Shown here in pieces: positions 11,304 through 22,454 of a stretch of DNA of 64,000 bases. A model generated the notes under the pieces. The model had not been told where the DNA came from and did not search any database. It was given only the letters and a program-made list of their open reading frames with translations. The stretch comes from Diphasiastrum complanatum. Its lineage: Eukaryota > Streptophyta > Lycopodiopsida > Lycopodiales > Lycopodiaceae. Location of the stretch: NCBI GenBank assembly GCA_029204225.1, contig CM055092.1, forward strand, positions 23,193,005 through 23,257,004, given 5' to 3'. How positions within the stretch are numbered: position 1 is the first letter of the stretch; every line of letters begins with the position of its first letter. The position numbers and the translations under genes are program-made.

Positions 11304-12893
11304 CTAAACATCATGCCAAGCCATGGATTCCAAGGCATTTTGTGCACTTGAAGATACATCAATTAAAATATTAAGTGCATAAATAATGTTGCCAAAGACA
11401 ACTTGCCTTGCTTGATCCATATGATTGAGCCTAGATGGCTCCATCTTGATACTCAAGGTTCTTCTTGGAGTCCTCGGGTCTTGAGCTTGCTCCTCCACTT
11501 GACTTGACTCCAAACCATCAATGAATTGAATAAGGTGTTGATCCAAAGGTGTTTCTTCAAGTTTATAAATCTTCCACTCTTGAAAGATCACATTTCCACC
11601 ATTGACAAATTCTTTGGCTGAAAACAAGTAGATTCTACAATCTCTACTTGAAGAGCAAAACACTACCATTATTCCTATCATTGAAATAGGATAATCTTTG
11701 GTCCTTACATAGGAATGATCATGCTCAAAGCATGTGGACCCAAAGATTTCCAATACAAATGATGTTTCATCTTTTATGACACTATTCAAACTATTACAAA
11801 AATAGTTATCCAATGAAATTGCTTTATCAACAACAAATGGAGATTTGAAAGCATCTAATTTCATTGTCTTGTCATAAAGAGTACTAAACACCATAGATCT
11901 TAAAGACAAGCAACAAGTCACTCCATGTCTACTAATACTTTCCAGAAAGTATTCAAAGATAGTAGACTCTCCAATGCTCACCACCCTTGCAAGATGCACA
12001 GTTGAATGGACAATTTGCATGCAATTTGATGACTTGGCCATTGTCATTGAGGACTCCCTTGGAACTCTCATGCTTTGAGGCTGATCCTCAAGATCTTCCT
12101 CCATTTGATGCTCCTCCTCAATGCAAGCAAGATCACACTTTGCCAAGATCTCCTCTTGAGTGATCTCCTCCTTTGCCAAGCTCATTCTTTCAAAAGCAAC
12201 ACTAGCTTCCAACTTAAACAATCTTCCATGTTTAAATCCCTTCGCAATGCAAATATCATTCTTCAATATGAAGCAAACACCATGCTTAAAGTGGACATCC
12301 AAACCACTTTCTAAGAGTAGACCAACACTAAGCATATTCTTGGTGATTGATGGTACATAAAGGACATTTTCTAGATCCATGCATTTTGAGGATTCTAGAT
12401 ACAAAGAGATGGTGCCAACACCATCTATCCTACACTCTTCATCATCTGCAGTAAACACAAACTTTTTAGCATCATTGAAAGAGTGTAAGGTTGAGAAAAA
12501 ATCCTTTTCACAAGACATGTGGGAGCTAGCCCCACTGTCGATCCACCAATTGTCTCTTGAATTGCTATTGCTTGTTGGTGAGGATGTAGATGCCATCAAG
12601 AATACATCTACTTCATCCTCCTCCTCCTCCTTTGCAAGGTTTCCTTGTTTGTCCTCCTCCACTTGTGCTCTTAGCCTCTTGTAGCATTCAGATGCATAAT
12701 GCCCCTTCCTTCCACAAAAGAAGCATTTTTGCTTTGACTTATCCTTTGAGCTTGATGCATCATCCTCTTCTTTGGCCTCCTTTGGATGCTTCTTCTTTCC
12801 ATTGGTCTTCTTTTTGCCCTTGAATGAGAAATTGGATTTCTCATCACCATCCTGCAACGACAAGAAACTCATCCTACATTTTGCATGGAGCAT
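11304..12893 (-). pseudogene. Copia gag 3' part + zinc knuckle + protease + integrase C-terminal scrap
   Basis: An open frame of 529 codons. The first 65 residues are lysine-rich (nucleocapsid). They are followed by the CCHC zinc knuckle CFFCGRKGHYASEC (about residues 57-70) and the aspartic protease active site WWIDSGASSHMS (about 117-128). The frame then reads the usual copia path up to HGRLFKLEA. After that the integrase HHCC finger and catalytic core are missing. Only eroded pieces of the integrase C-terminal region are seen, such as LEIFGSTCF and FVNGGNVIFQEWK. RT and RNase H motifs are absent, and the frame ends AWHDV. It is split from its gag start (12895-13539) by a frameshift at about 12893-12920, where a tract cattttgcatcttacac replaces the sequence seen in copy 2. 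Confidence 0.85.
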
Positions 12894-12894
12894 C

Positions 12895-13458
12895 TTACAC
12901 CATTTTGCATCTTACACTGTGAAGTTTTTCTATAGTTGGCAAAGTGTCTTGGATGGCAAAACTTTGGACCAAATTTGCAAAGTCATCTCCTAGACCATTA
13001 AGGACAATTTGTACAAGCTCTCCATCATGAATCTTTTCTTCAATGGAAGCCAACTCCCTATTTAGAGACTTGATTCTGAGTACATAATCCTGTGCACTCT
13101 CCTCACTTCTCCTCATGCTTTGCAAAATTTGATTTCTAAGCATAAGAACTCTAGAAGTGTTGCTAGACTCATAGATTGAATTTAAAGACTCCCAAGCCTC
13201 TTTAGCATTAGTACAAGCTGATACTTCTCTCAACAAATCATTGCTCACATTCATCTTCACACAATGAAGTGCAAGCCTAGATCTCTTCTTGTATCTAGCT
13301 AACTCCTGTGCACCTAGAGGTTCATCTTCATCTTCAATCAAGAACTCATAAAGGTCTTGGAGCACCAAGAGTGACTCCATTCTAACTTTCCAAATAGCAT
13401 AATTTGTAGAATTCAATCTCTCGCTAGCTTCTAGAAGGTATGCTCCAGCAGATCCCAT
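12895..13458 (-). pseudogene. Copia gag, N-terminal part (copy 1)
   Basis: Start chosen at 13458 (MGSAGAYLLEASERLNS), because this aligns with the start MASNGGIMLESSERLSS of the intact copia polyprotein at 43887; the frame is open further upstream to 13539. It encodes the capsid-like gag (UBN2-type) with WKVRMESLL, EAWESLNSIYES, SRVLMLRNQI and NGLGDDFANLVQSFA. The frame is lost after SVRCKMV at 12895 because of a local rearrangement. Copy 2 keeps the junction in frame but has lost 107 bp of the N-terminus. Gag normally forms the particle that packages the element RNA. Confidence 0.82.
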
Positions 13459-13489
13459 CCTATTAGAGACTTCTACAAACAAGAAATAG

Positions 13490-13835
13490 ATTTGATTGAC
13501 TTGAAACTCATAAAAGGTCTCACACTTGCAGTGTTTCACTCAAATTTGATTTCTAATCCAACAAATGGACTTATAATCACAGTTCTATCACTCCCTCACA
13601 AAGCTGGAATGAAGATAAGATGAAGTGAAAACTACTTTCAAACAAATCTTGCCAAGAAATGGATTTGATTGTCTCTAGAAACTCACTAAGGTCTCTCTCT
13701 TGTAGTTTTTCACTCAAATTAGATTTCTAATCCAACAAATGGACTTATAATCTCAGTTCTAGCATCCCTCACAAAGTTGAAATGAAGATAAGATGATGTG
13801 AAATCTACTTACAATCAAATCTTGCCAAATTTGGC
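13490..13835. repeat. Two 174-bp direct repeats in the copia leader (copy 1)
   Basis: The words gatttctaatccaacaaatg, followed by ggacttataatc and gaagataagatga, occur at 13548 and again at 13722, a spacing of 174 bp. This lies between PBS and gag, in the untranslated leader. A comparable spacing (173 and 183 bp) is seen in the leader of the autonomous element at 44097-44510. Copy 2 has the same pair at about 48700-49050. Confidence 0.7.
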
Positions 13836-14965
13836 TATTTTTGGACAAAAAAATGACTTAATCTCTTTCTTCCTTCTTGGTGTACTTTCAGAACCTGTTT
13901 TTAACCTTTATAGGACTTGAACTCAGCCTAGATTAATTAGATTCCATGAAACAAATTCAAATCTAATCAATGGCAAATGATCTTGGTAGATTATCCTAGG
14001 ATCTCCACCAAAAATTACACCAATAGCTCACAAATTGAATTTTTTTGGATCAAATGAATACCATGCATTAAACGCAGGTTCAGAGGTGCCCACACATGTG
14101 GACAGTACGGATTTGGACCCCTACCAAGTTTGGGATCAAATCTCCTCACCAAAATCAAGATTCTAGCTTGCCCTCTCAATACTAGTTTTTAGCACCAAAA
14201 CTTGCTAAAAATGGATTTGCATTAGATCAATGGCTTATGCTCTTGTACTTGGCTCTGATACCATGTGAAAAGTACAGTACTAAGGACCATAAATGGATCT
14301 TTGAATGATCCACAAGGTGATTGTATGCTTGTTAAACAATCTATCAGAAACTAGTCATCAGAAAACAAGATCTAGTTTAGCAGCTTGATAGGAAACAAGT
14401 AGAGACAATCAAAGCATTGATCAATTAGTATAATCCAACTCCACATGTGTGGAAATAAGGCTGTAGTACGGCCTGTAGACAGTGTTTACAAAGTGCCAAA
14501 GCTGGGTTTCATTGGAAAAATGGAGTAATCACCATACAATGAGAGGAAACTCGAGTTTCTCCTTGAGGCTCCAAAAAGTTTCTATCTTCTCACTATGGAG
14601 AATGGGAATACATACCAAATTCGACTTCCTTCTTGAAGTTAGGTGGATTTACAGCATGTAATAAGGAAATTAACTCACTCTCCTTGACCTAAAATGAAAC
14701 CCTAGTTTATTTCCTAGAGTTATGCTTGGTAGGTAGCTAGTTGGTCAAATTTTCACCTTAAACTTAGGTGTAGGTCCTATAAAGTAGGGATGACCACCAA
14801 ATAGACATGACCAACTCTCTTGGCTTGACCTAACCTACATTAGGATGGGTTTCCCACATGGCATCATGGCTTCACATGTATGGGACCCACTTGTGTACAC
14901 AATTTACACTATTCTACATGGTTTTTGATCAAGCTAGATTTGCCAATTTTTGGCAATTCTTCACA

Positions 14966-16472
14966 AAATTCAATATAGTCAATTTAGTAATCCAAACACA
15001 TTCCATAGATAACGAAGAATTTACCAATATTTTGATTTTTCAAAAAACCTCGGTTTTTTGTTCATTTTACGTAATTCAAAAAATTCTGACGAAAATATTG
15101 TTAGTACAAAAGGCAATCAAAATCAAAAAATTGAAATCTTGTTCGACTTATGTCCTAAACCAATGTCCAACTGACATGCAAAGCACACTACATCAGTGAC
15201 CAAACATCATTATGGAAATTTTTACCTAAACTTCAGTTTTACGGAATTTGTCAACCAACATCCCAGATTTGTGACCCAATCGTCAGAGCACATGCGTATG
15301 ACCACTCAATTTCGACTGTAAATACCTTATGCATGTCAAAATCACACTGAGAATCAACATGCAATCAATCCATGTAAGCACAGTCCTACAGAATAGGAAA
15401 ATAACTGGCATGCAATCAAAACAATTCAAAATTTTGCCAATTTTACTCACGACCAAGATGCTTGCCAGATCAGCCTGCCACCTAGAATTCACAGGTGTGA
15501 GAACAAAGCTTCTGAAATTTTGTAGTAGGGTGCACTTTCTCAAGGCAATATGTTGTAGAATCAATCAAGAACCTCCCCAAGCTCAAAAGTGATGTTACCA
15601 ACAGTCTTAAATGGTCTAGTAAACTTCCGTGAAGCATTCATACCGAGGACGAAGATTTTTTGGTTTATAGAAGTCAAAATAGCTTCAAAACTTGATGGAG
15701 ATGAAGCATAAGCAACCGGCCATCAATTTACAGGTCTGATAGCTTGTTGGGAAGGTACAAAGGAATGCTAATCATGTTATAAAAAAATCCAGAATGATCT
15801 GCCTATAGATTTAAGAAAATCCATCCCCCAAAAATCACCAAAAGTGGTCAATTTTGGCAATTTTTCGACTTCCTACAAGTTCAATTGCATTTTTGGCTCT
15901 AACTTCAAGGACAACTTCAAAAGACTTTGGTTAGCCTCTTTACAAGCTCTACATGGTGTTTTACAGCTATCTACTATCCAACTTCATGAGAAAACAAGCA
16001 AAATGATGTTTTTTGGCTATTTTCCGATTTTTTCTTCACCATAAAGTGGAAATTCATGATATGCAGCTCTTTCTCTAACACATTAAAACCAATTTATAAA
16101 ATTATAGCCATCTAATTGATCTGATCTTGCTGGATTTTGGTTCTTACTATCTATTCTGTGTCAAAAAGCATGAAAAACCAAGCAATTTTGACCAAAACAT
16201 AGCCCAGTATCATAAATCATGAAAAGAACCAACATGATTCATTAATTTCATCATTAATGATCCCAAAAAATGAAAGTACACTTTCTAAAAGGATCTACAC
16301 AAGCCAAAAATTCTCGAGAGAAATGGATCTTGGCAACATGCAAATGGAAACCAGAACAGTACGCCCACTTGCAACCTTGCTATCAACCTGGAAGAGAATT
16401 CCCATTTGATCCACACCAAAATTTTGACAAAAGGTAGCACTTCTCCAAGTTCTCCAATCTTCGTAAGCCTTG
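14966..16472 (-). other. Non-coding leader of an LTR element (minus strand)
   Basis: No credible gene: small ORFs on both strands lack family motifs and coding character. It runs from the PBS at 16473-16484 leftward and is interrupted by the copia insertion. The duplicate is 50180-51684. Confidence 0.45.
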
Positions 16473-16600
16473 CTCTGATACCACTATAAGGGAAAGCGCC
16501 TCAAGATAACGTGGCATAACTAGCAACTTGTTTCATTGGAGTACCATGTATCCAAGACTAGGAGTATACTGAATCCTATGTACTAGTCATGGACATAACA
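16473..16600 (-). mobile_element. Primer-binding site and 116-bp LTR fragment
   Basis: On the minus strand an LTR-type sequence starts TGTTATGTCCATG at 16600 and ends CCCTTATAG at 16485. It is followed directly by TGGTATCAGAGC (16484-16473), the initiator tRNA-Met primer site. The LTR is unusually short and does not end in CA, so it is probably internally deleted. It is related to the LTR at 8748 in the opposite orientation. Its duplicate is 51685-51813. Confidence 0.6.
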
Positions 16601-17280
16601 TACAGTTCCCGGTTCTGGCAGAGCAAGTATCATGCAGATTTTGTCGACATCGGTGGCGATACCATGCCTCAAAACTACGTGGCCTAGCACTATGTCATGC
16701 CTGCCCAAAATTGGCATTTGGCCGGGTTTAGAGATATGTCAAATAATAGACATTAGATGAACACTCTCTCTAAGCAGGATAGATGATGGGCTCGAGAGGA
16801 GTGAACACACAAGTCATCCATAAAAATTTCAAGGAACTTTCGTAGGAAATCCTTGAAAGCATAACTCATTACTCATTGGAATGTGCTGGGAGTGTTGCAC
16901 AATCCAAATGGCCTCACGTTGTATGCATATGTTTCTCACTTGGTGGAGAATGCAATTTTGTGCTGATCTTCTGGGGCTATTTGCACTTGATTATAGCCAC
17001 TAAACCCATCTAAAAAGCTATAGGCTTCTACAATGGCTGTCCTTTCTAACACATTTTTTGTAAAGGGTAGGGGAAAATGGTCATTGTTGGTAACTAAGTT
17101 GAGCTTCCTGTAGTCTGCACGAATTCGAAGTTTTCCATTTTTTTGAAGTACAACCATGATACGTGATACACAGTCTGTGTGTTCCATCTTGTAGATGAAT
17201 CCTACATCGAGAAGCTTTTTCAATTATTTCTAAATTAGCTGAGCATAGTGCGGATTAGACCGATAAGGCCTGCTAACGAC
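16601..17280 (-). pseudogene. Ty3/gypsy reverse transcriptase fragment (copy 1)
   Basis: The minus-strand frame 17223-16936 reads LLDVGFIYKMEH, VVLQKNGKLRIRADYRKLN and FLDGFSGYNQVQIAPEDQ, the first half of a gypsy RT. Beyond its end, broken frames continue to about 16601 with IFMDDLCVHS (catalytic DD region) and LNPAKCQFW. RADYRKLN replaces the usual CVDYRKLN. The upstream (N-terminal) part is missing because of the 1,711-bp deletion at 17280/17281. Copy 2 shows what was lost. Confidence 0.82.
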
Positions 17281-17850
17281 CAGTTTACAAAGTGACCATC
17301 CGGCGGTATAAAGATTTTACAAGCGAGATTTTGGTTGCCCAGATTTTGGAAAGACACTACGCCGTTTTGTCAGAGTTGTGATGCTTGCCAGAGGCAAGGG
17401 AGGCCAGTAACCTCGATGGATTATCTACTGGTACCTGTGAAACCAATTGAGCCATTTCAGAGATACGTCACAAATACACACAATCTACAAATGGTCACAA
17501 ATACATTGTATTGGCGACGGATTATGCCACAAAATGGGAGGAGCAAACGCTTTGCGGGATGATACCGCAAAATTTATAATCAATAATATTCTGACAAGGT
17601 TTGGTTGTCCGTTAGAGACTGTAGCTAACAAAGGTCCGCACTTTATAAATGATATGCTAGCAGAGATGATGCAGTTGTTCAAAATAATTCATAAAACATC
17701 TACTCCGTACTATCCGCGGGGTAATCCCCAAGCTGAAATTACCAACAAGACCCTGAAGGCTACTTTAGCGAAACAAGTCTTAGACAAAGGGGGGTCCAGC
17801 ACTATGGGCTTATTGCACAGCCTATAAAATATCTACTGGTTTTTTGCCAT
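17281..17850 (+). pseudogene. Ty3/gypsy integrase fragment (copy 1)
   Basis: On the plus strand: FCQSCDACQRQGRP (the CC half of the HHCC finger, about 17350-17400), then in shifted frames the core TDYATKW near 17516 and LTRFGCPLETVANKGPHFINDML and TPYYPRGNPQAEITNKTLKATL (17590-17775), where the second Asp and the Glu of DDE would lie. The usual SDxG is replaced by ANKG, so a catalytic Asp is lost. At least two frameshifts and stops make it dead. Its upstream RT tail is deleted in copy 1 and retained in copy 2. Confidence 0.8.
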
Positions 17851-18419
17851 GTCGGCTAGTTTATGGGATGGACGCCATTATGCCTTATGAGTTTGTGATA
17901 CCCACTTTGCGTATCCAAGCCACCTACAAGAAACCAAAGTAATATGTTACCGCCGAACATTTGGTGATTCCTATTCCATATTCCAACTTCGTGCATCTCC
18001 TGCGCTTCCCTTTGCTGCCTTGCTACCTTCGCCATCTCCTGCTGTCTGTTCCAAATCAAGGCTTGTAAATTCACCGGGTCACCAAACTCTTCCTCAAAGG
18101 TCGCGTCACTAAACTGTCTTCTGTGTCGTCGAGGTCACCTTGGTTCGTTCTGATCCACCATGTCTTCCTGACAACATTCGTGACAAGGAAACAGGAGAGT
18201 GCGGTCGTTCGTCTTATAAGCTCTAATTCGCGAACCTTTTTTCTTGATGAATTAAACTTCCCTCTCACCCGAAGAAAATTACATCATACCATTTAGATAT
18301 AGATCTTCCTATCAAAGAAAGCTCTGAATCCCAAGAAAACTCATCCATATCGTATGTTCCTTATCCAACAAGTAGAATATTGTGACGAAATCATCACACG
18401 TGAGTACACATGAGTTCGA
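17851..18419. other. Gypsy 3' region, no intact gene
   Basis: The integrase frame continues briefly (MPYEFVIPTLRIQATYKKPK, about 17880-17940) and then dissolves. The rest up to 18419 shows no recognisable coding motif. It may be an untranslated region or LTR remnant between integrase and the following gag. Confidence 0.4.
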
Positions 18420-19740
18420 ATCCTCATCATGTGAGTATACTGGGACTTGCTGTCCTATCACCTACTGATGCCTCCTCAAGTTGGCGTTGATTATATGTAA
18501 TGCCCCTTAATAACTTAAGGAAGGTGACGGAGTAACAGGGTACCACACAGGTACGCAACATGACTATACATATCACAGAGCAGGTATTCGGTGACACTAT
18601 TGGATTGTCAATGAGCTTTGAGATTCCGAATGTGCCTGCGGTTAAGATGAAAGATTTTTTCCCAGCATATACATTCAACAAGGACAAATACAAACTAAGC
18701 CTTTGCCAACCATCTGTGCCAGGTACCTTGTCACGAACAATATTGGGCAGAGATGTAGACAGTCTATACAAGGCCCTACAACCTTGGGTACATCTACACA
18801 ATATTGAACATGCCTATAATATTGATTATCTGTTATTGTCAGGGATGAGGGATATCATGACGGAAGAATGTGATGAGCCATGAGAACTGTCTGAACTATA
18901 TGGACTGTGGCAAGAGCTAGATTTGAAGATCCAAATAGTATTGGCTTGGGCATTTTTGCAAGGCTGGATGAAGATCAGACATGCGGACGGAGTCGAGATC
19001 CTAATCGGAAATTCCATAAGATTTGTTGCACAATATATTTACGAGGTGGAAAGCTATTTAACGACACATAATGATTTGCACTATCAAGCTGTTAAGAAGT
19101 GCGCAAATTTGATGCGGTGTATGCTACTGTGGCGAAGCATGTGGATTTAATATATCCATCATTATGGCAGCTTTATTGCCAATGGGAGGAGGGCTTTCAG
19201 CAAACAGTAAAACAAATGGAGGAGCATTAAAAAAAAACCGGCAAAGGCACCCAAAATTTCCGTACTTACGATGCTTTGGAATTCCAACACTTTATCGTGA
19301 TCACCATGAAGCAGACGTAGGAGTTGCTCCTCAACAAAAAGTATACATTGATAACGATGGAATGGCTAAGTAAGGTGACGCTAACGAAAACCACATCACG
19401 GCTGCTTTCTGGTGTGATGGATGACAATTAGAACTCTTGCTCAAACCTATTCGACATGGAGTGGCCACGCAAGTGCCGAGACCAGGGGACCAGTTATCAT
19501 CACCAACAACTATGGCTGCAACAACGTTAGTAGAGATGCTTACAACTATGACTGCAACAACGTTAGTAGAGATGTCGAGACCCAAGGAGTACTCAAGTAA
19601 TACAAAATGCCTACAATTGATGAACAAGGCAGGGGCCAGTCTGCAAGCACTTTCTCGGGAGTGCATACATCTCACGAAAGTGACAACGACCATGATAGCA
19701 AGGAGGTAAAGCGTAGGAAGAGGATGAAAAGAAATCAAGC
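18420..19740 (+). pseudogene. Ty3/gypsy gag (copy 1)
   Basis: Plus-strand blocks QVRNMTIHITEQVFGDTIGL, NVPAVKMKDFFPAYTFN and WLSKVTLTKTTSRLLSGVMDDNQ align with 31521-33100 of the other gypsy element (VRHVSILITEQLFSNMIGL, NVPSVHMADFLPIDAFN, WLNKMVLTKQTLRSVSDIIDDNQ). The two are therefore the same gag family. The region ends with a lysine/arginine-rich stretch at about 19700. Several stops and a 34-bp loss near 19108 (kept in copy 2) break it. The order integrase-then-gag on one strand suggests two elements head to tail, or one element split by rearrangement. Confidence 0.72.
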
Positions 19741-20463
19741 TTAAAATTCGGTGGAACTCCTTTTCTTCGGGAATATGTGTTATGCCAATGTGGGCTAATG
19801 CATGTAATTGTATAAAATATGAGTGTAGGCCAACTTTGGCTGAAAAAATGTGATTTTGCAAAGTATAAGGAAGAGAATAATGATCTCTGAAATATGAACA
19901 ACTATTTATACTAAGCAATTAGGTCATCAAAAGCGGCTGCCAGTTGGTTGGAGTCTACTAGCATTCATTCAGTTTTTCTCAGAAGCTGTTTGTTGATAAG
20001 CAGTGACATCTGGCCGTAAACAGTCTGTCTACATAATGTGACTATCACTCTGCAGAAATGAACGTAAACTATTATCAGGAAAAGCAACAGTGTCGCAAAA
20101 TCTCATTTTCCAGATATTGGGGTAGCCCCACACTTTGCCAAAGTCAAACCTGAACATTTGAGGCACTTTGGAAAAATGCAAAAAATGTGACTGCATTTTT
20201 ACTCAAAATTCCTGACAGGCAAAAAATGCAAAAAATGCGACACTGTATTTTTACTTGCAATTTTAATAGTGTCGCTTTAAGAGAAAATTGATTGTAACAA
20301 AAGGCGATAGTGTCGGATTTTGTAGTGAGAGAAAATTCCCGACACTGTTGTCAAACTTCATGTATTTCTGCAGACTGTGTAAAAACACTTGTAATTCTAC
20401 AGACTGTGTAAATCACGAGAAAATCCACAGAACTGGATAAGCAATTGGATAAAGATTAAACTT
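19741..20463. repeat. Non-coding with AGTGTCG/CGACACT cluster; CACTA-type end candidate
   Basis: No gene. Between 20090 and 20355 the word agtgtcg or its complement cgacact occurs about five times (cagtgtcgcaaaatc, tgcgacactgta, atagtgtcgcttt, gatagtgtcggatttt, cccgacactgtt). One copy runs into ttttgtagtg at about 20318-20331. Read on the minus strand this is CACTACAAAATCCGACAC, the classic start of a CACTA terminal repeat. A matching left end was not found. Duplicate: 57110-57385. Confidence 0.45.
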
Positions 20464-21983
20464 AGTTCTGCACAAAACTTTATGTGTTCATCCAAGCTTA
20501 ATGCTTTAGTAAAAAAATCTGCTATCATATCTTGCATTTGACAGTACTACAATCTGACCTCTTTGTCGAGAACTTTGCTTCTGACATAGTGATACTTGAG
20601 TTCAATGTGCTTACTCCTAGAATGAAATCTAGGGTTGGCTGATAAGGCAATGGCACTTTGATTATCACAAATTGATAATGTTGGAGCATATTGATTCAGA
20701 GTGATATCTGAAAGTAAATTTCTCAACCAAATCGCTTCCTTTGTAGCTTGTGAGACTGTGATATACTCTGATTTTGTAAAAGATAGAGCTATCGAAGATT
20801 GCTTGCTTCTTTTCCAGGTAACAAGACCATTGTTGAGGAAGAATGTAAATCCGGAAGTGGATTTACGAGTGTCTACATCTCCTACCTAACTTGCATATGT
20901 AAAACCAATGAGTAAATTGAGTTTGTCATTGTCGACTTCTCCATAACAAATGGAAAAGTCCATAGTAGCTTGAATATATTTCATGACTCTGATAAGAGCC
21001 TTCAAATGTGTTACACCAGGATTGGTCATATATTGACTTAAAAAGCTGACTGCAAAAGCTATGTCTGGCCTGGTACAGATCATTGCATACATTAGAGATC
21101 CTATAATAGAATGGTAAGGATACTCATGCATCTGCTATTTTTCTTGAATTGTTTGAGGACACTGGTCCTTTGACAATTTGATACCTGATTCCATTGGTGA
21201 GAGAGCTAACTTGCAATTACTCAGATTATATATGACTAACATATTGTATATGTACCTTTATTGAGTAATGTAGATCAACTTTCGATTTTTGTCTTTGTGG
21301 ATTTGAATACCAAGGCAGAAATGAGTTTCACCCAGATCGGTCATGTTGAATTCAAAAGATAGCATTGTCTTGTCTTCTTTTATCAGATCAATATTGTTGC
21401 AAAAGAGCAATGTGTTGTCCACGTACAAAGTGATAATGATAAAAGGCTGCTGCACTGTCTTGAAGTAACCATTCAAATTTGAAGAGCTAGGTATGTAGCC
21501 GCGATCAATAAGAAAAGTATTTATCCCCTAAAACCATGCTCTAACATATTTCTTCAAGCCATAACGTGCCTTATAGAGTTTACACACATGATTGTCTTTA
21601 CCCTCGATAATATAACCTTCGGGTTGCACCATGTAAATGTCTTCTTCAATAACTCCATTGAGATATGCTATATGTACATCCATTTGATGTATTTCCAAAT
21701 CCGTTGCAGCAGCAAACAATAATAAAAGTTGAATAGAAGAATGACTGACTACTGGATTGAAAGTCTCAGTGTAATCGACGTTGTGTACTTAGAAAATCCT
21801 CTAGGAACAAGTCAGGCTTTTATTCTGTCGATGCTTCCATCTGCTTTGTACTTGACTTTGAAAATCCATTTGCAATCAACTACATTTCTACTAGTAGGTA
21901 ATTCAACAATTGTCCATGTCTGGTTCTTGATAAGAGAAGAATACTCTTTATCCATAGCAGAGATCAGAATCTGGTTGATTGAG

Positions 21984-22035
<52 letters not shown>
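20464..22035 (-). pseudogene. Ty1/copia RT-RNase H, degenerate (copy 1)
   Basis: The minus strand, read right to left, gives AMDKEYSSLIKNQTWTIVEL and CKWIFKVKYKADGSI (RT start, 21990-21812), MDVHIAYLNGVIEEDIYMVQ and PEGY then YGLKKYVRAWF (21719-21528), FIIITLYVDNTLLF (21476-21400), DLGETHFCLGIQI, SLMYAMICTRPDIAFAVSFL (21131-20886) and an RNase H end reading SKHIELKYHYVRSKV and ADFFTKAL (about 20600-20500). The catalytic YVDD is YVDN (21414-21425), fixed in both duplicates. Many stops. It is a different copia lineage from the young element at 39284. A (TC)n tract cuts its N-terminal edge. Confidence 0.85.

Positions 22036-22039
<4 letters not shown>
21987..22039. repeat. (TC)n microsatellite, 53 bp
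   Basis: Perfect dinucleotide run at the edge of the dead copia RT. In copy 2 the same run is 59016-59066 (51 bp). ORFs through it (arginine-glutamate or leucine-serine runs) are artefacts. Confidence 0.97.
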
Positions 22040-22042
<3 letters not shown>

Positions 22043-22451
22043 ATCTATCATTCTTAGTCCTAAATAAATATAAATCTAACAATCTATTACTACCATAGAC
22101 TATGTATTTATTTATAATCTTAAATTCTAAACCAATGCAAAATGTTAAACACACACACACAATCTTTTTTTTCTCTTTTTTTTTTTCGCTCTCTCTCAGA
22201 CACACACACATTATAAATCTAACAATCTATTACTGCGTAATATTATCTATATCTATTTGTCTATGAACCTAAATTTTAGATCAATGCAAAATTTAAAACA
22301 CATACAAATCCTCTCAAACACACGCATACACTATCTTAAATAATTCTAACAATCTATTATAAACACTATCAAAAATCAATCTATTATAAACACTATAATA
22401 AATCAATCTATTATAAACACTATCACAATCTATTATAATACACTCTCACTC

Positions 22452-22454
<3 letters not shown>
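22040..22454. repeat. Simple-sequence region with a 27-bp minisatellite
   Basis: Non-coding, with short (CA)n runs. At 22351-22430 a 27-bp unit beginning aatctattataaacacta is repeated about three times with small changes. Copy 2 equivalent: 59380-59459. Confidence 0.8.

Larger units (their letters stand above)
10392..14965 (-). mobile_element. Non-autonomous Ty1/copia retrotransposon (copy 1), 4,574 bp
   Basis: LTRs of 702 bp at 10392-11093 and 14264-14965 start TGTGAAAAGTACAG and end TTCTTCACA. They are flanked by the 5-bp duplication aaatt (10387-10391, 14966-14970). I count about 11 differences between the two LTRs, so this is a fairly young insertion. On the minus strand the PBS TGGTATCAGAGCC lies at 14263-14251 and a polypurine tract (TGAGGAGGAG) at 11103-11094. 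The interior codes for gag, zinc knuckle and protease, but integrase is reduced to C-terminal scraps and RT/RNase H are absent. It would need a helper; the copia element at 39284-45714 is the natural candidate. Confidence 0.92.

Noticed and set aside
14858-15592. 113- and 87-codon plus-strand ORFs, conserved at 50072-50805
   Set aside because: Conserved only because the block is duplicated; the first begins inside an LTR and neither has motifs or consistent reading between copies.
18410-18425. B-box-like gagttcgaatcctc (also 55334-55349)
   Set aside because: No A box 30-60 bp upstream and no poly(A) or T-rich tail downstream; a SINE is not supported.
18427-18801. 124-codon minus-strand ORF (also 55351-55725)
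   Set aside because: Antisense to the gypsy gag, which has clear similarity to 31521-33100 on the plus strand.
19331-19918. 195-codon minus-strand ORF (also 56289-56864)
   Set aside because: Antisense to gag remnants; the two copies differ in frame near 56725 and no motif is present.
21729-22067. ORFs with long LSLSLS or RERERE runs (also 22433-22627, 58758-59084 and 59462-59656)
   Set aside because: The runs are translations of (CT)n microsatellites and any frame through them stays open.
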